From Bacteroidota bacterium (lineage in GTDB: Bacteria; Bacteroidota; Bacteroidia; Chitinophagales; Chitinophagaceae), in assembly GCA_023412975.1 (NCBI GenBank), contig JAEZRB010000257.1:1-6731 (forward strand): a stretch of 6,731 nucleotides of DNA, in the 5' to 3' direction. The number at the start of each line of letters is the position of its first letter. Within the stretch, counting starts at the first letter, position 1. A program made the translations under genes and the position numbers. The notes under the pieces are model-generated. The model did not search any database. It was not told the DNA's origin and saw nothing but the letters and a program-made list of their open reading frames with translations. Of the stretch, positions 1-6,731 are shown piece by piece.

Positions 1-1610
1 GGCATACTGAGGGTAATAGAGTATCGTGGCAGTACGGCACTCCTACATCACCACAAATAAACAAAGCCGCCAGTGGAACGCAGGCCTGGAAGACCAGCCT
101 TGCTGGACATCACAACAGTCTGGAAAAATCTTACCTGGTTTCTCCATGCTTTGATATCGCGGGGTTAGCCAATCCCATGCTCAGTTTTAGCGTGGCATTG
201 GATATCGAAGACTGTGTGACTTCTTTATGTGATGCAGCTTACGTGGAGTATTCCGCCGATGGCAAAACATGGACACGACTTGGAACAGATGGTGAGGGTA
301 CCAATTGGTACAATCGGAATTTTTCGGGCAATGCAGTCTGGAGCGTGGAGAACTACACCCGCTGGCATGTGGCAAGCATACCATTGCCTTCAGGACTGGA
401 CAGGCTTAGGTTAAGGTTTGTGATGGAATCAGATCCCTTTGTTACACGTGAGGGTATCGCTATCGATGATATCCATATTTACGACAGTATCTATAGCATC
501 TATGATGGTCCGCCATTTACCAGCGATGTAGTGAACCAGGCAAATCTTACGGGGAATAGCTGGGTCGATTTTGTTTCGGATGGAAAGATCATCGCCTCAG
601 TGCAACCAAGTGGTCAGAACATGGGTAATACTGATGCACAGGCTTTCATTCATACCGGCGCCATGCGAATCAATTCGGGCCAGTATTATCATAACCGTAA
701 TATCACCATCAAACCAGCCAACACCAGTCTTGCCGATTCTGCAATCGTAAGATTCTATTTCCTGGATACAGAATCAGAAGCCCTGATCAATGCGACAGGC
801 TGCGGCACATGCAGCAAACCGGCGTCCGCTTATGAGTTGGGTGTAACAAAATACAGTCATACCAACGACGCCCAGGAAAACGGGACACTGGCTGATAATA
901 CAGGTGGCGTTTATTCATTTATTTTACCAGCCAACGTAAGAAAAGTTCCATTCGATAAGGGTTATTATGCTGAGTTTAAGGTGAAGGATTTTTCTGAGTT
1001 TTGGTTAAATAATGGCGGCCCAACCCTGGATCAGCCACTGCCTGTCGAACTGTTGAGTTTTGTGGTCAGGAAAAATGACCAGGGCGAAGCGCTGCTTAAT
1101 TGGGCGACTGCATCGGAAATGAATACAGGCAGGTTTGAAATTGAGCTGGCACGTGGTAATGATGCCTTCAATCAAAATAATTTTGTGAAGATAGGTTCCG
1201 TTAATAGCGGTGGTAATGCTTCGACCGAACAGCATTATAGCTTTATAGATGCTGAAGCCCACAAGCAGGGCGTACGCTATTATCGTCTGAAAATCGTTGA
1301 CCTGGATGGCCAGTTTACTTATTCGCCGGTTCGTTCTGTTGTTTTTGATGATGAGATCAGGTGGCAGGTATATCCCAATCCATCCGGCGGAGTGTTCAAT
1401 TTTGTATTCCAGGCCAACCAGGGAGAAGCGGTGCAGTTAAAAGTGTATGATATCAATGGCCGGCTGGTTAGACATACGCAGTCAGCTGCCAGTGCTTTTG
1501 TTCAAAAACTGGTGATTGACCTGGAAGGACCACAATTTGCGTCAGGTTTATACCTGCTGGAGGTTACAGTAAATGAAAAAAGACAATTATTCAGACTTTT
1601 GAAGCAGTAA
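1..1610 (+). CDS. T9SS-exported surface protein, C-terminal part (5' end outside window)
   Basis: The frame is open from the first complete codon at position 3 to the TAA at 1608-1610 (535 codons seen). The ATG at 177 lies inside a conserved fold and is not the start; the true start is upstream of the window. Numbering from position 3, residues 9-161 resemble the MAM/concanavalin-like jelly roll common in Bacteroidota surface proteins: it opens with WQYGTP, has SGTQAWKTSL, and closes with GIAIDDIHIYD at 151-161. Residues 162-345 form a second module with CGTC at 267-270, AYELGVTKYS and FSEFWL; I cannot name it. Residues 346-450 begin LPVELLSF and include NWATASE and YYRLKIVDLDG, a module that often precedes sorting domains. 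Residues 451-535 are a type A T9SS sorting domain (YPNPSGG, KVYDINGRLV, ASGLYLLEV), normally removed on export when the protein is attached to the surface. Any catalytic domain would lie upstream, so adhesin and secreted enzyme (for example a peptidase) are both possible. Confidence 0.9.
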   Translation, partial: HTEGNRVSWQYGTPTSPQINKAASGTQAWKTSLAGHHNSLEKSYLVSPCFDIAGLANPMLSFSVALDIEDCVTSLCDAAYVEYSADGKTWTRLGTDGEGTNWYNRNFSGNAVWSVENYTRWHVASIPLPSGLDRLRLRFVMESDPFVTREGIAIDDIHIYDSIYSIYDGPPFTSDVVNQANLTGNSWVDFVSDGKIIASVQPSGQNMGNTDAQAFIHTGAMRINSGQYYHNRNITIKPANTSLADSAIVRFYFLDTESEALINATGCGTCSKPASAYELGVTKYSHTNDAQENGTLADNTGGVYSFILPANVRKVPFDKGYYAEFKVKDFSEFWLNNGGPTLDQPLPVELLSFVVRKNDQGEALLNWATASEMNTGRFEIELARGNDAFNQNNFVKIGSVNSGGNASTEQHYSFIDAEAHKQGVRYYRLKIVDLDGQFTYSPVRSVVFDDEIRWQVYPNPSGGVFNFVFQANQGEAVQLKVYDINGRLVRHTQSAASAFVQKLVIDLEGPQFASGLYLLEVTVNEKRQLFRLLKQ

Positions 1611-1631
1611 AGGCTAACGGAGGCGGGAAAT

Positions 1632-1651
1632 GGTAAGAAAAGCGTTTTACC
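1632..1651 (+). other. Stem-loop overlapping the terminator hairpin
   Basis: GGTAAGA (1632-1638) can pair with TTTTACC (1645-1651) across a 6-base loop, giving seven pairs, one of them G-T. Its right arm shares bases 1649-1651 with the left arm of the next hairpin, so the two cannot form together. It may only be chance A/T-rich pairing. Confidence 0.25.
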
Positions 1652-1681
1652 GTGTTGAACGGTGCAGCATTTTTATTATTT
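1649..1681 (+). terminator. Probable rho-independent terminator of the T9SS-protein gene
   Basis: A perfect 5-bp stem, ACCGT (1649-1653) with ACGGT (1659-1663) around a 5-base loop, starts 39 bases after the stop codon at 1610. A T-rich run, TTTTTATTATTTATT, follows from 1670. The stem is short and six bases separate it from the T run, so this is a weak intrinsic terminator by sequence. Its place between the T9SS gene and the transporter operon supports the call. It was read by eye; no folding energy was computed. Confidence 0.4.
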
Positions 1682-1770
1682 ATTCTCTCCTTTATAAGTA
1701 GCTGTCTGTTATTGAAATGTGTAATGAGCAAAGAAAACTGACAATATAATATCAAAACTAAAAGTTGGGT
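1664..1770 (+). promoter_or_regulatory. A/T-rich leader expected to hold the susCD-like operon promoter
   Basis: This is the only non-coding stretch ahead of the transporter operon, so a promoter is expected here by position. I see no good match to the Bacteroidota TAnnTTTG -7 element. There is a TATAAT at 1745-1750 and a TTGAAA at 1712-1717, but 27 bases separate them, too far for an ordinary sigma-70 pair. No Shine-Dalgarno motif precedes the start codon; the upstream sequence is A-rich, as is common in this phylum. No operator or riboswitch fold was recognised. Confidence 0.3.
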
Positions 1771-4700
1771 ATGATTAAAAATGCGTTGACACGCCCGGGT
1801 GTTCAGGGTAGAAACTCCAGGTTTGCGTACCTATTGATGAACTGCCTTATTCTTTTTATTATCTCATCAACTACACTACACGCTCAAACCAGCACTATCC
1901 GTGGAAAGGTCGTCGACAGCCTTGGCGTACCCTTGTCGGGTGTTTCTGTTGCACTGAAAAACTCCGCTACAGGTACTACCACCAACCAGGTGGGAGAGTT
2001 TTCACTAAGTGGCGTACCCTCAGCGGCAACCCTGGTCTTTAGCAATATCGGCCTGCAAACGGAGGAGTTGACGCTTAGTGCCGGACAAACTTTCATCAAC
2101 CTTACCATGCGGGTAGATGTGACCAGTTTACAGGACGTGGTAGTAACAGGTTTCCAGCGTATAGATAAAAAGAAATTTACCGGCGCCGCGGTCACACTCA
2201 GGGCAGAGGATGTGAAGATCGACGGGGTGGCAGATGTAAGCCGGATGCTGGAAGGCCGTGCTGCCGGTGTATCTGTACAAAACGTATCCAGCACCTTTGG
2301 GAGCGCGCCTAAAGTCCGTATACGTGGCGCTACCTCAATCAATGGCGATAATAAACCCCTGTGGGTAGTAGATGGCGTAGTACTTGAAGACATCATCAAT
2401 ATATCAAACGACCAGTTGTCGAGCGGTGACCCAACAACTTTATTGGGTTCATCCGTTGCCGGTATCAATTCCAACGATATCGAATCTTTCGATATCCTTA
2501 AAGACGCGGCAGCCACTGCCTTATATGGAGCAAGAGCGATGAATGGCGTGGTGGTGATCACTACCAAGAAGGGACGTTCAGGACGACTGGCGATTTCTTA
2601 TACCGGGAATTTCAGCACGCAATTGAAACCGCGTTATCCCGAATACAACATCATGAACTCAGCGCATCAAATGTCTGTGTTGGGTGAATTGGAAAGAAAG
2701 GGTATCCTGAATTCAGACATTTTAAGCGGACCCGACTATGGAGTGTATGGGAAAATGTTTGACCTGATCAATACACCCGATGCCAACGGCAATTTTGCCC
2801 TGGCGAATACACCGGAAGCCAAAGCGGCGTTCCTAAAGAAATATGCACTGGCCAATACTGACTGGTTTGATATCTTATTCCGTAATTCGCTGGTGCAGGA
2901 ACACTCTCTTAGTATTTCCACCGGTACCGAGAAATCACAAACCTTTTTTTCCACGAGCTTTTACAGCGATAACGGATGGACGATTGCCGATAATGTAAAA
3001 CGTTATACACTCAATTTCAGAAACACCTACAATTTTTCCGATAAACTAACAGGAGGTTTCCTGACTGTGGGCTCGGTTCGCCAGCAAAAAGCGCCCGGCG
3101 CACTGGGTCGTGTAAGCAATCCCGTATCAGGACAGTTTGACCGCGACTTCGATATCAATCCTTTCAGCTATGCGTTAAACACCAGCCGCACTTTAACGGC
3201 TTACGACGAGAACAACAACCTGGAATATTTCCGGAGAAACTTTGCTCCCTTTAATATCATTGATGAACTCGACAACAATACCCTGGATATTGATGTGATG
3301 GATTTGAAACTGCAGGGTGAACTGGGATATCGATTTAATAAGAACCTGCGCTATGAGTTTATTGGTGCTGTGCGTTATGTAAAATCCACCCGGGAACATC
3401 AGATCACTGAAAACGCAAATATGGCCAATGCTTATCGTGCCAACGATAATGCGACAATTGCTTCGAACAACAAGTTTCTCTACACTGATCCCGACAATCC
3501 TGCGGCGCCACCAGTGGTGGTGTTGCCCTATGGTGGTTTTTATAACCGGACCGAAGACAAATTACTTTCTTTTGATATCAGGAACAGCCTGAACTATGTC
3601 AATACTTTCGCCGACCGTCATACCGTCAATATTCTTTTGGGTCAGCAGGTGAAATCTGCGGACAGGCAAAACTTTTCCAATACCGGTTATGGTTATCAGT
3701 ATGAGAATGGGGGAGTTCCATTTGTGGATTATCGCATACTCAAGCAAACCATCGAATCCAACTTCGTGTATTATGGCATGGGCAAAGAATTTGATCGCTT
3801 TGCCGCTTTCTATCTCAACGGTCAGTACACGTTTGACAAAAAATATAATTTCTATGGCACCGTGCGTTATGATGGATCCAACCGCCTGGGGTCTTCACCC
3901 GATGCAAGATGGCTTCCGACATGGAGCTTTGGTGGTGCCTGGAATATGGAAGAGGAGAATTTCCTGTATGACGTGAACTGGATCGACTACCTAAAGCTAA
4001 GGGCGAGCTACGGTCTTACCGCAAGCCTCGGTCCCGCTACTAATTCAGGTGTGGTATTGAGAAGTCTGACCACCAACCGCACATTCCCAACAGAAAGGGA
4101 ATCTGTGATCCAGATAGCCAACCTTGAAAACTCTGATCTTACCTGGGAAAAGAATTACCAGACTAATCTTGGCGTGGATGCCGGTCTTTTCAAAGGAAGG
4201 CTGAACCTGAGTATCGATGTCTACCAGCGTAAAAGCTTTGACCTGATCAGTCTGATCAAGACAGGAGGTATTGGCGGTGAAGCGATAAAAGCAGCCAACT
4301 ATGCCGACATGGAAGCACAGGGCGCAGAAGCCGTTATCGGTGGAACAATAATCCGCAAAACTGATTGGTCATGGAGAAGTAATATGACCTTTGGTTACAA
4401 TACTACCAAGATCACCAATGCGCGGAACCAGCCGATCATATTTGACCTGGTAAAAGCAGAAGGTGGCAATACAGTAGGTTACCCGGTCAACAGTTTGTTT
4501 TCGATAAAGTATAGTGGTTTGAGTCATGAAACTGGCATCCCCACTTTTATCAATGAAAAAGGAGAGGTGAGCCCGGATGTATACCTGCAGGATGAAGGCA
4601 TTTCTAACCTGGTATTTGAAGGACCGGTTGATCCGAAGTTTACAGGTGGATTTTCCAACACGTTTAACTACAAGTCGTTTTCATTAAATATTTTCCTCAC

Positions 4701-5151
4701 CTACCAGGCGGGCAACAAGATCAGGTTATATCCAGCATTCAAAACCGCATATTCCGATTTCGATGCCATGCCTAAGGAGTTTCTGGACCGCTGGGAGATG
4801 CCGGGCGATGAACTAATAACGAATGTGCCATCCATTTTAGATGCATATCAACGTTACCTCGTAGCAGGAACAGGTGCTTCTCCATACAATAACTACAATT
4901 ATTCCACCGAGCGCGTCGCCGATGGTGGTTTTGTAAGGTTAAAGACTGTGTCGCTTACTTATAATTTCGACCGGAGGCTGCTGGATAAAATCGGTTTGAA
5001 TTCGCTGTCCTTAACAGCAGTATCAACTAACCCCTGGCTGATTTATTCCGATCCGAAATTAAAAGGTCAGGACCCGGAATTTTTCAATACGGGCGGTGTG
5101 GCTCAGCCCATCCAGAAACAATTTACTTTATCAATAAAAGCCGGATTATAA
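1771..5151 (+). CDS. SusC/RagA family TonB-dependent outer-membrane transporter
   Basis: This 1126-residue protein is the outer-membrane barrel that imports ligand captured by its SusD-like partner, powered by TonB-ExbBD. Residues 1-38 look like a signal peptide: a basic start, a hydrophobic core LLMNCLILFIIS, and likely cleavage after LHA. Residues 42-115 are a carboxypeptidase-regulatory-like beta sandwich (IRGKVVD, GVPLSGVSV). A TonB-box-like LQDVVVTG lies at 120-127. The plug spans about 138-268 with RIRG at 183-186, PLWVVDGV at 196-203, NDIES at 235-239 and YGARAMNGVVVITTKKG ending at 268. The rest is beta barrel, with the family KGQDPE motif at 1098-1103. There is no STN domain, so direct signalling to an anti-sigma factor is not expected. 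The ATG at 1771 was chosen; an in-frame TTG at 1765 would add only two residues. The length is normal for the family and the frame is intact. The family assignment is very secure; the substrate is unknown. Confidence 0.97.
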   Translation: MIKNALTRPGVQGRNSRFAYLLMNCLILFIISSTTLHAQTSTIRGKVVDSLGVPLSGVSVALKNSATGTTTNQVGEFSLSGVPSAATLVFSNIGLQTEELTLSAGQTFINLTMRVDVTSLQDVVVTGFQRIDKKKFTGAAVTLRAEDVKIDGVADVSRMLEGRAAGVSVQNVSSTFGSAPKVRIRGATSINGDNKPLWVVDGVVLEDIINISNDQLSSGDPTTLLGSSVAGINSNDIESFDILKDAAATALYGARAMNGVVVITTKKGRSGRLAISYTGNFSTQLKPRYPEYNIMNSAHQMSVLGELERKGILNSDILSGPDYGVYGKMFDLINTPDANGNFALANTPEAKAAFLKKYALANTDWFDILFRNSLVQEHSLSISTGTEKSQTFFSTSFYSDNGWTIADNVKRYTLNFRNTYNFSDKLTGGFLTVGSVRQQKAPGALGRVSNPVSGQFDRDFDINPFSYALNTSRTLTAYDENNNLEYFRRNFAPFNIIDELDNNTLDIDVMDLKLQGELGYRFNKNLRYEFIGAVRYVKSTREHQITENANMANAYRANDNATIASNNKFLYTDPDNPAAPPVVVLPYGGFYNRTEDKLLSFDIRNSLNYVNTFADRHTVNILLGQQVKSADRQNFSNTGYGYQYENGGVPFVDYRILKQTIESNFVYYGMGKEFDRFAAFYLNGQYTFDKKYNFYGTVRYDGSNRLGSSPDARWLPTWSFGGAWNMEEENFLYDVNWIDYLKLRASYGLTASLGPATNSGVVLRSLTTNRTFPTERESVIQIANLENSDLTWEKNYQTNLGVDAGLFKGRLNLSIDVYQRKSFDLISLIKTGGIGGEAIKAANYADMEAQGAEAVIGGTIIRKTDWSWRSNMTFGYNTTKITNARNQPIIFDLVKAEGGNTVGYPVNSLFSIKYSGLSHETGIPTFINEKGEVSPDVYLQDEGISNLVFEGPVDPKFTGGFSNTFNYKSFSLNIFLTYQAGNKIRLYPAFKTAYSDFDAMPKEFLDRWEMPGDELITNVPSILDAYQRYLVAGTGASPYNNYNYSTERVADGGFVRLKTVSLTYNFDRRLLDKIGLNSLSLTAVSTNPWLIYSDPKLKGQDPEFFNTGGVAQPIQKQFTLSIKAGL

Positions 5152-5161
5152 ATTGTACAAT

Positions 5162-6634
5162 ATGAAACAATCTCTTTTATATATAGGATGCTGCCTGTTG
5201 ATCGCGATAACACCGGGATGTAAAAAATACCTGGAGAAAGAACCCGACAACCGCGCCAGTATCAATACGCCGGAAAAAGTATCGCAGCTTTTGGGTACAG
5301 CGTATCCGCAGGGCAATTACCAGGCTTTTGCAGAAACGATGTCGGATAATGTCGCTGACCTGGGTGTGGGCGGAAGCGACAATGTAATCCACGATCCATT
5401 TTATTTTGAAGACAGCAGGGAAAACCAGCAGGATTCACCCGAGTTTTATTGGTATGCATGTTATGCGGCAATCGCATCGGCAAACCAGGCATTGGAGGCA
5501 ATCAGCAAGGCCGAGAATCCCAGTGACTATATTCCTCAACGTGGAGAGGCCCTGGTGGCCCGGGCTTATGCGCATTTTATGCTGGTGAACTTCTTCTCCA
5601 AATTTTATGACGCTACCACTGCGTCGTCTACACCGGGCATTCCATATGTAACGGAACCTGAAAATGTTTTTATCAGGCAGTACGACAGGAAGACTGTACA
5701 ATACACGTATGACATGATAGAGAAGGATTTGCTGGAAGGTATTCCTTTGATAGAAGACCGAGTGTACAAAGTGCCTAAATATCATTTTAATAAGGCTGCC
5801 GCCTATGCTTTTGCCACCCGTTTTTACCTTTACAAAAGAGACTACGAAAAAGTAATACAGTACGCCAACCTCGCCGTGCCCGGCAATAATTTCGCGGCAA
5901 ACCTGCGTCAGTGGAATACGACATACCGCGATATTACCGATGTATTCGAGTTGTTTAAGATCTATGCCAAGTCAACCGAAAGTGCGAACCTGCTTCTGGT
6001 CGAAACACCTTCGGTTTGGTCGCGTTACTATTATACAAACCGTTACGGTGTAGATGCCAACAAGATCAGCCAGATCATTCCGAGACCTGATCCGTTGACA
6101 GGAGGCAATTTCGCGTTTTCACTTTATTCGCTTGGGGAAAACCAATTGATACCAAAGATCGATGAATACTTTGTCAGGGCTTCTGTCAACGCCGATATTG
6201 GATTTCCTTATGTAATGGTGCCTTTGTTTACGGTTGAAGAGGTTCTTTTTAATCGTGCCGAGGCATACACTTATACCAATAATTTCGCTGCCGCAATCGC
6301 CGATTTAAATACTTATGCCAGTAAAAGGATCATCAACTATACACCCGCGACACATACAATTACCGAAGGCAGGATCAACGCCACTTTTGGTACTGCCAAT
6401 ATCAGGGATGGACTGATTCAGGCGATACTGTTCTATAAGCGTGCCGAGTTTATTCATGAAGGGATGCGTTGGTTTGATATCCTGCGGTATAAGATGCCCG
6501 TGGTGCATGCCACATCGCCGGATCTCGCCGGAAATGTGACCGAACTGGCCCGTCTTGAACCCGATGACCCGAGAAAAGTATTACAGATACCAGCTTCTAC
6601 GTCGCTTGCGGGGCTGGAACCAAACCCAAGATAA
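5162..6634 (+). CDS. SusD/RagB family nutrient-binding outer-membrane lipoprotein
   Basis: This 490-residue surface lipoprotein is the lid and ligand-binding partner of the SusC-like barrel just upstream, whose stop is 10 bases away, so the two are almost surely co-transcribed. The ATG at 5162 gives a compact lipoprotein signal peptide ending at Cys20 (ITPGC, then KKYLEKEPDN, a usual start of mature SusD proteins). An in-frame TTG at 5153 would add three residues and is less likely. The N-terminal SusD-like part includes TPEKVSQLLGTAYP (36-49), SPEFYWYACYAAIASANQAL (92-111) and the helix EALVARAYAHFMLVNFFSKF (129-148), typical of the TPR-like scaffold. The C-terminal RagB/SusD part carries KRAEFIHEGMRWFDILRY at 426-443 and ends IPASTSLAGLEPNPR. 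No Shine-Dalgarno motif is seen. The binding residues, and so the ligand, cannot be inferred. The lipobox, with T-P-G before Cys, is less canonical than usual. Confidence 0.96.
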   Translation: MKQSLLYIGCCLLIAITPGCKKYLEKEPDNRASINTPEKVSQLLGTAYPQGNYQAFAETMSDNVADLGVGGSDNVIHDPFYFEDSRENQQDSPEFYWYACYAAIASANQALEAISKAENPSDYIPQRGEALVARAYAHFMLVNFFSKFYDATTASSTPGIPYVTEPENVFIRQYDRKTVQYTYDMIEKDLLEGIPLIEDRVYKVPKYHFNKAAAYAFATRFYLYKRDYEKVIQYANLAVPGNNFAANLRQWNTTYRDITDVFELFKIYAKSTESANLLLVETPSVWSRYYYTNRYGVDANKISQIIPRPDPLTGGNFAFSLYSLGENQLIPKIDEYFVRASVNADIGFPYVMVPLFTVEEVLFNRAEAYTYTNNFAAAIADLNTYASKRIINYTPATHTITEGRINATFGTANIRDGLIQAILFYKRAEFIHEGMRWFDILRYKMPVVHATSPDLAGNVTELARLEPDDPRKVLQIPASTSLAGLEPNPR

Positions 6635-6659
6635 AACTTACTAAACAGTAAAGACTGAT

Positions 6660-6731
6660 ATGAAACCATTAAGAATAATTATTACTGCCGTATCCCTGGC
6701 CATGGTCGTAGTTTCCTGTGAAAGGGAAGAG
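6660..6731 (+). CDS. Lipoprotein, N-terminal fragment (continues past window end)
   Basis: Twenty-four codons are visible from the ATG at 6660, 25 bases after the susD-like stop and in the same direction, which fits a third gene of the operon. The peptide is a clear lipoprotein signal: a basic start (MKPLR), a hydrophobic core (IIITAVSLAMVV) and the lipobox VVSC with Cys20. The mature protein begins CEREE; acidic residues just after the cysteine resemble the surface lipoprotein export signal described in Bacteroidota, so surface exposure is likely. Nothing of the folded domain is in view. Candidates by context are a SusE/F-like binding protein, a surface glycan- or peptide-binding protein, or the zinc-metallohydrolase lipoproteins that sit beside some SusCD pairs. 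The sequence seen cannot decide between these. Confidence 0.8.
   Translation, partial: MKPLRIIITAVSLAMVVVSCEREE

Noticed and set aside
177..177. ATG at 177 as the start of the first gene
   Set aside because: The same frame is open back to the window edge and encodes a conserved upstream part of the jelly-roll domain (WQYGTP, SGTQAWKTSL), so the gene begins outside the window.
1712..1750. TTGAAA and TATAAT as a sigma-70 promoter pair
   Set aside because: The spacing of 27 bases is too long, and Bacteroidota housekeeping promoters use a different consensus. No supported start site can be placed.
1765..1770. TTG start two codons before the SusC ATG
   Set aside because: An ATG follows immediately, there is no Shine-Dalgarno motif to favour the TTG, and the signal peptide is normal from the ATG.
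1884..2567. Long minus-strand open frame (227 codons) opposite the SusC signal and plug region
   Set aside because: It lies wholly within a securely assigned gene, has low-complexity Ser/Thr/Pro-rich content, and shows no recognisable domain or upstream context. It is a shadow of the + strand coding frame.
2944..2950. Run of seven T bases in the SusC-like gene as a phase-variation tract
   Set aside because: It is short, encodes two ordinary Phe codons plus the first base of Ser, and the frame is intact. Tracts that vary are usually longer and nearer the gene start.
3508..3520. Small GC-rich inverted repeat CCACC/GGTGG in the barrel region
   Set aside because: Five-bp arms around a 3-base loop are expected by chance in coding sequence of this length, and no T run follows.
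5153..5161. TTG start three codons before the SusD ATG
   Set aside because: The ATG at 5162 gives a standard-length lipoprotein signal peptide with Cys at residue 20 and leaves a normal 10-base gap to the previous gene.
5435..5785. Minus-strand open frame of 116 codons inside the SusD-like gene
   Set aside because: The composition is typical of antisense read-through of a coding region, no motif is visible, and it is fully overlapped by a conserved gene.

Overview
The window looks like chromosomal DNA from a member of the Bacteroidota, most likely the Chitinophagaceae or a relative. The evidence is a SusC/SusD pair, a type IX secretion (T9SS) C-terminal sorting domain with a typical Bacteroidota pre-sorting module, lipoprotein signal peptides, and starts with A/T-rich upstream sequence instead of a Shine-Dalgarno motif. 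The exact genus cannot be read from the sequence.

Layout, all on the + strand. (1) Positions 1-1610: the 3' part of a gene for a large secreted, cell-surface protein. The 5' end lies outside the window. What is visible is a MAM/concanavalin-like jelly-roll segment, an uncharacterised middle module with a CGTC motif, an 'LPVELLSF' module and a type A T9SS sorting domain. (2) Positions 1611-1770: a 160-bp gap with two overlapping, mutually exclusive stem-loops. The second is followed by a T-rich run and is a plausible terminator. The rest is A/T-rich leader for the next gene. (3) Positions 1771-5151: a SusC/RagA-type TonB-dependent outer-membrane transporter without an STN signalling domain. 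(4) Positions 5162-6634: the partner SusD/RagB-type surface lipoprotein, starting 10 bases after the susC-like stop. (5) Positions 6660-6731: the first 24 codons of a further lipoprotein, cut by the window end.

Genes 3-5 read as one operon for capture and TonB-driven import of a nutrient: the SusD-like lid binds ligand at the surface, the SusC-like barrel imports it, and the third lipoprotein is probably an accessory binding protein or surface enzyme. No glycoside hydrolase, sulfatase or sensor gene is visible, so the substrate is unknown and a glycan should not be assumed. The T9SS protein appears to be a separate transcription unit.

I found no RNA gene, mobile element, CRISPR array, attachment site or frameshift. 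The region is a fairly ordinary nutrient-uptake locus. The most useful open points are the substrate, the identity of the truncated last gene, and the unnamed middle module of the T9SS protein.
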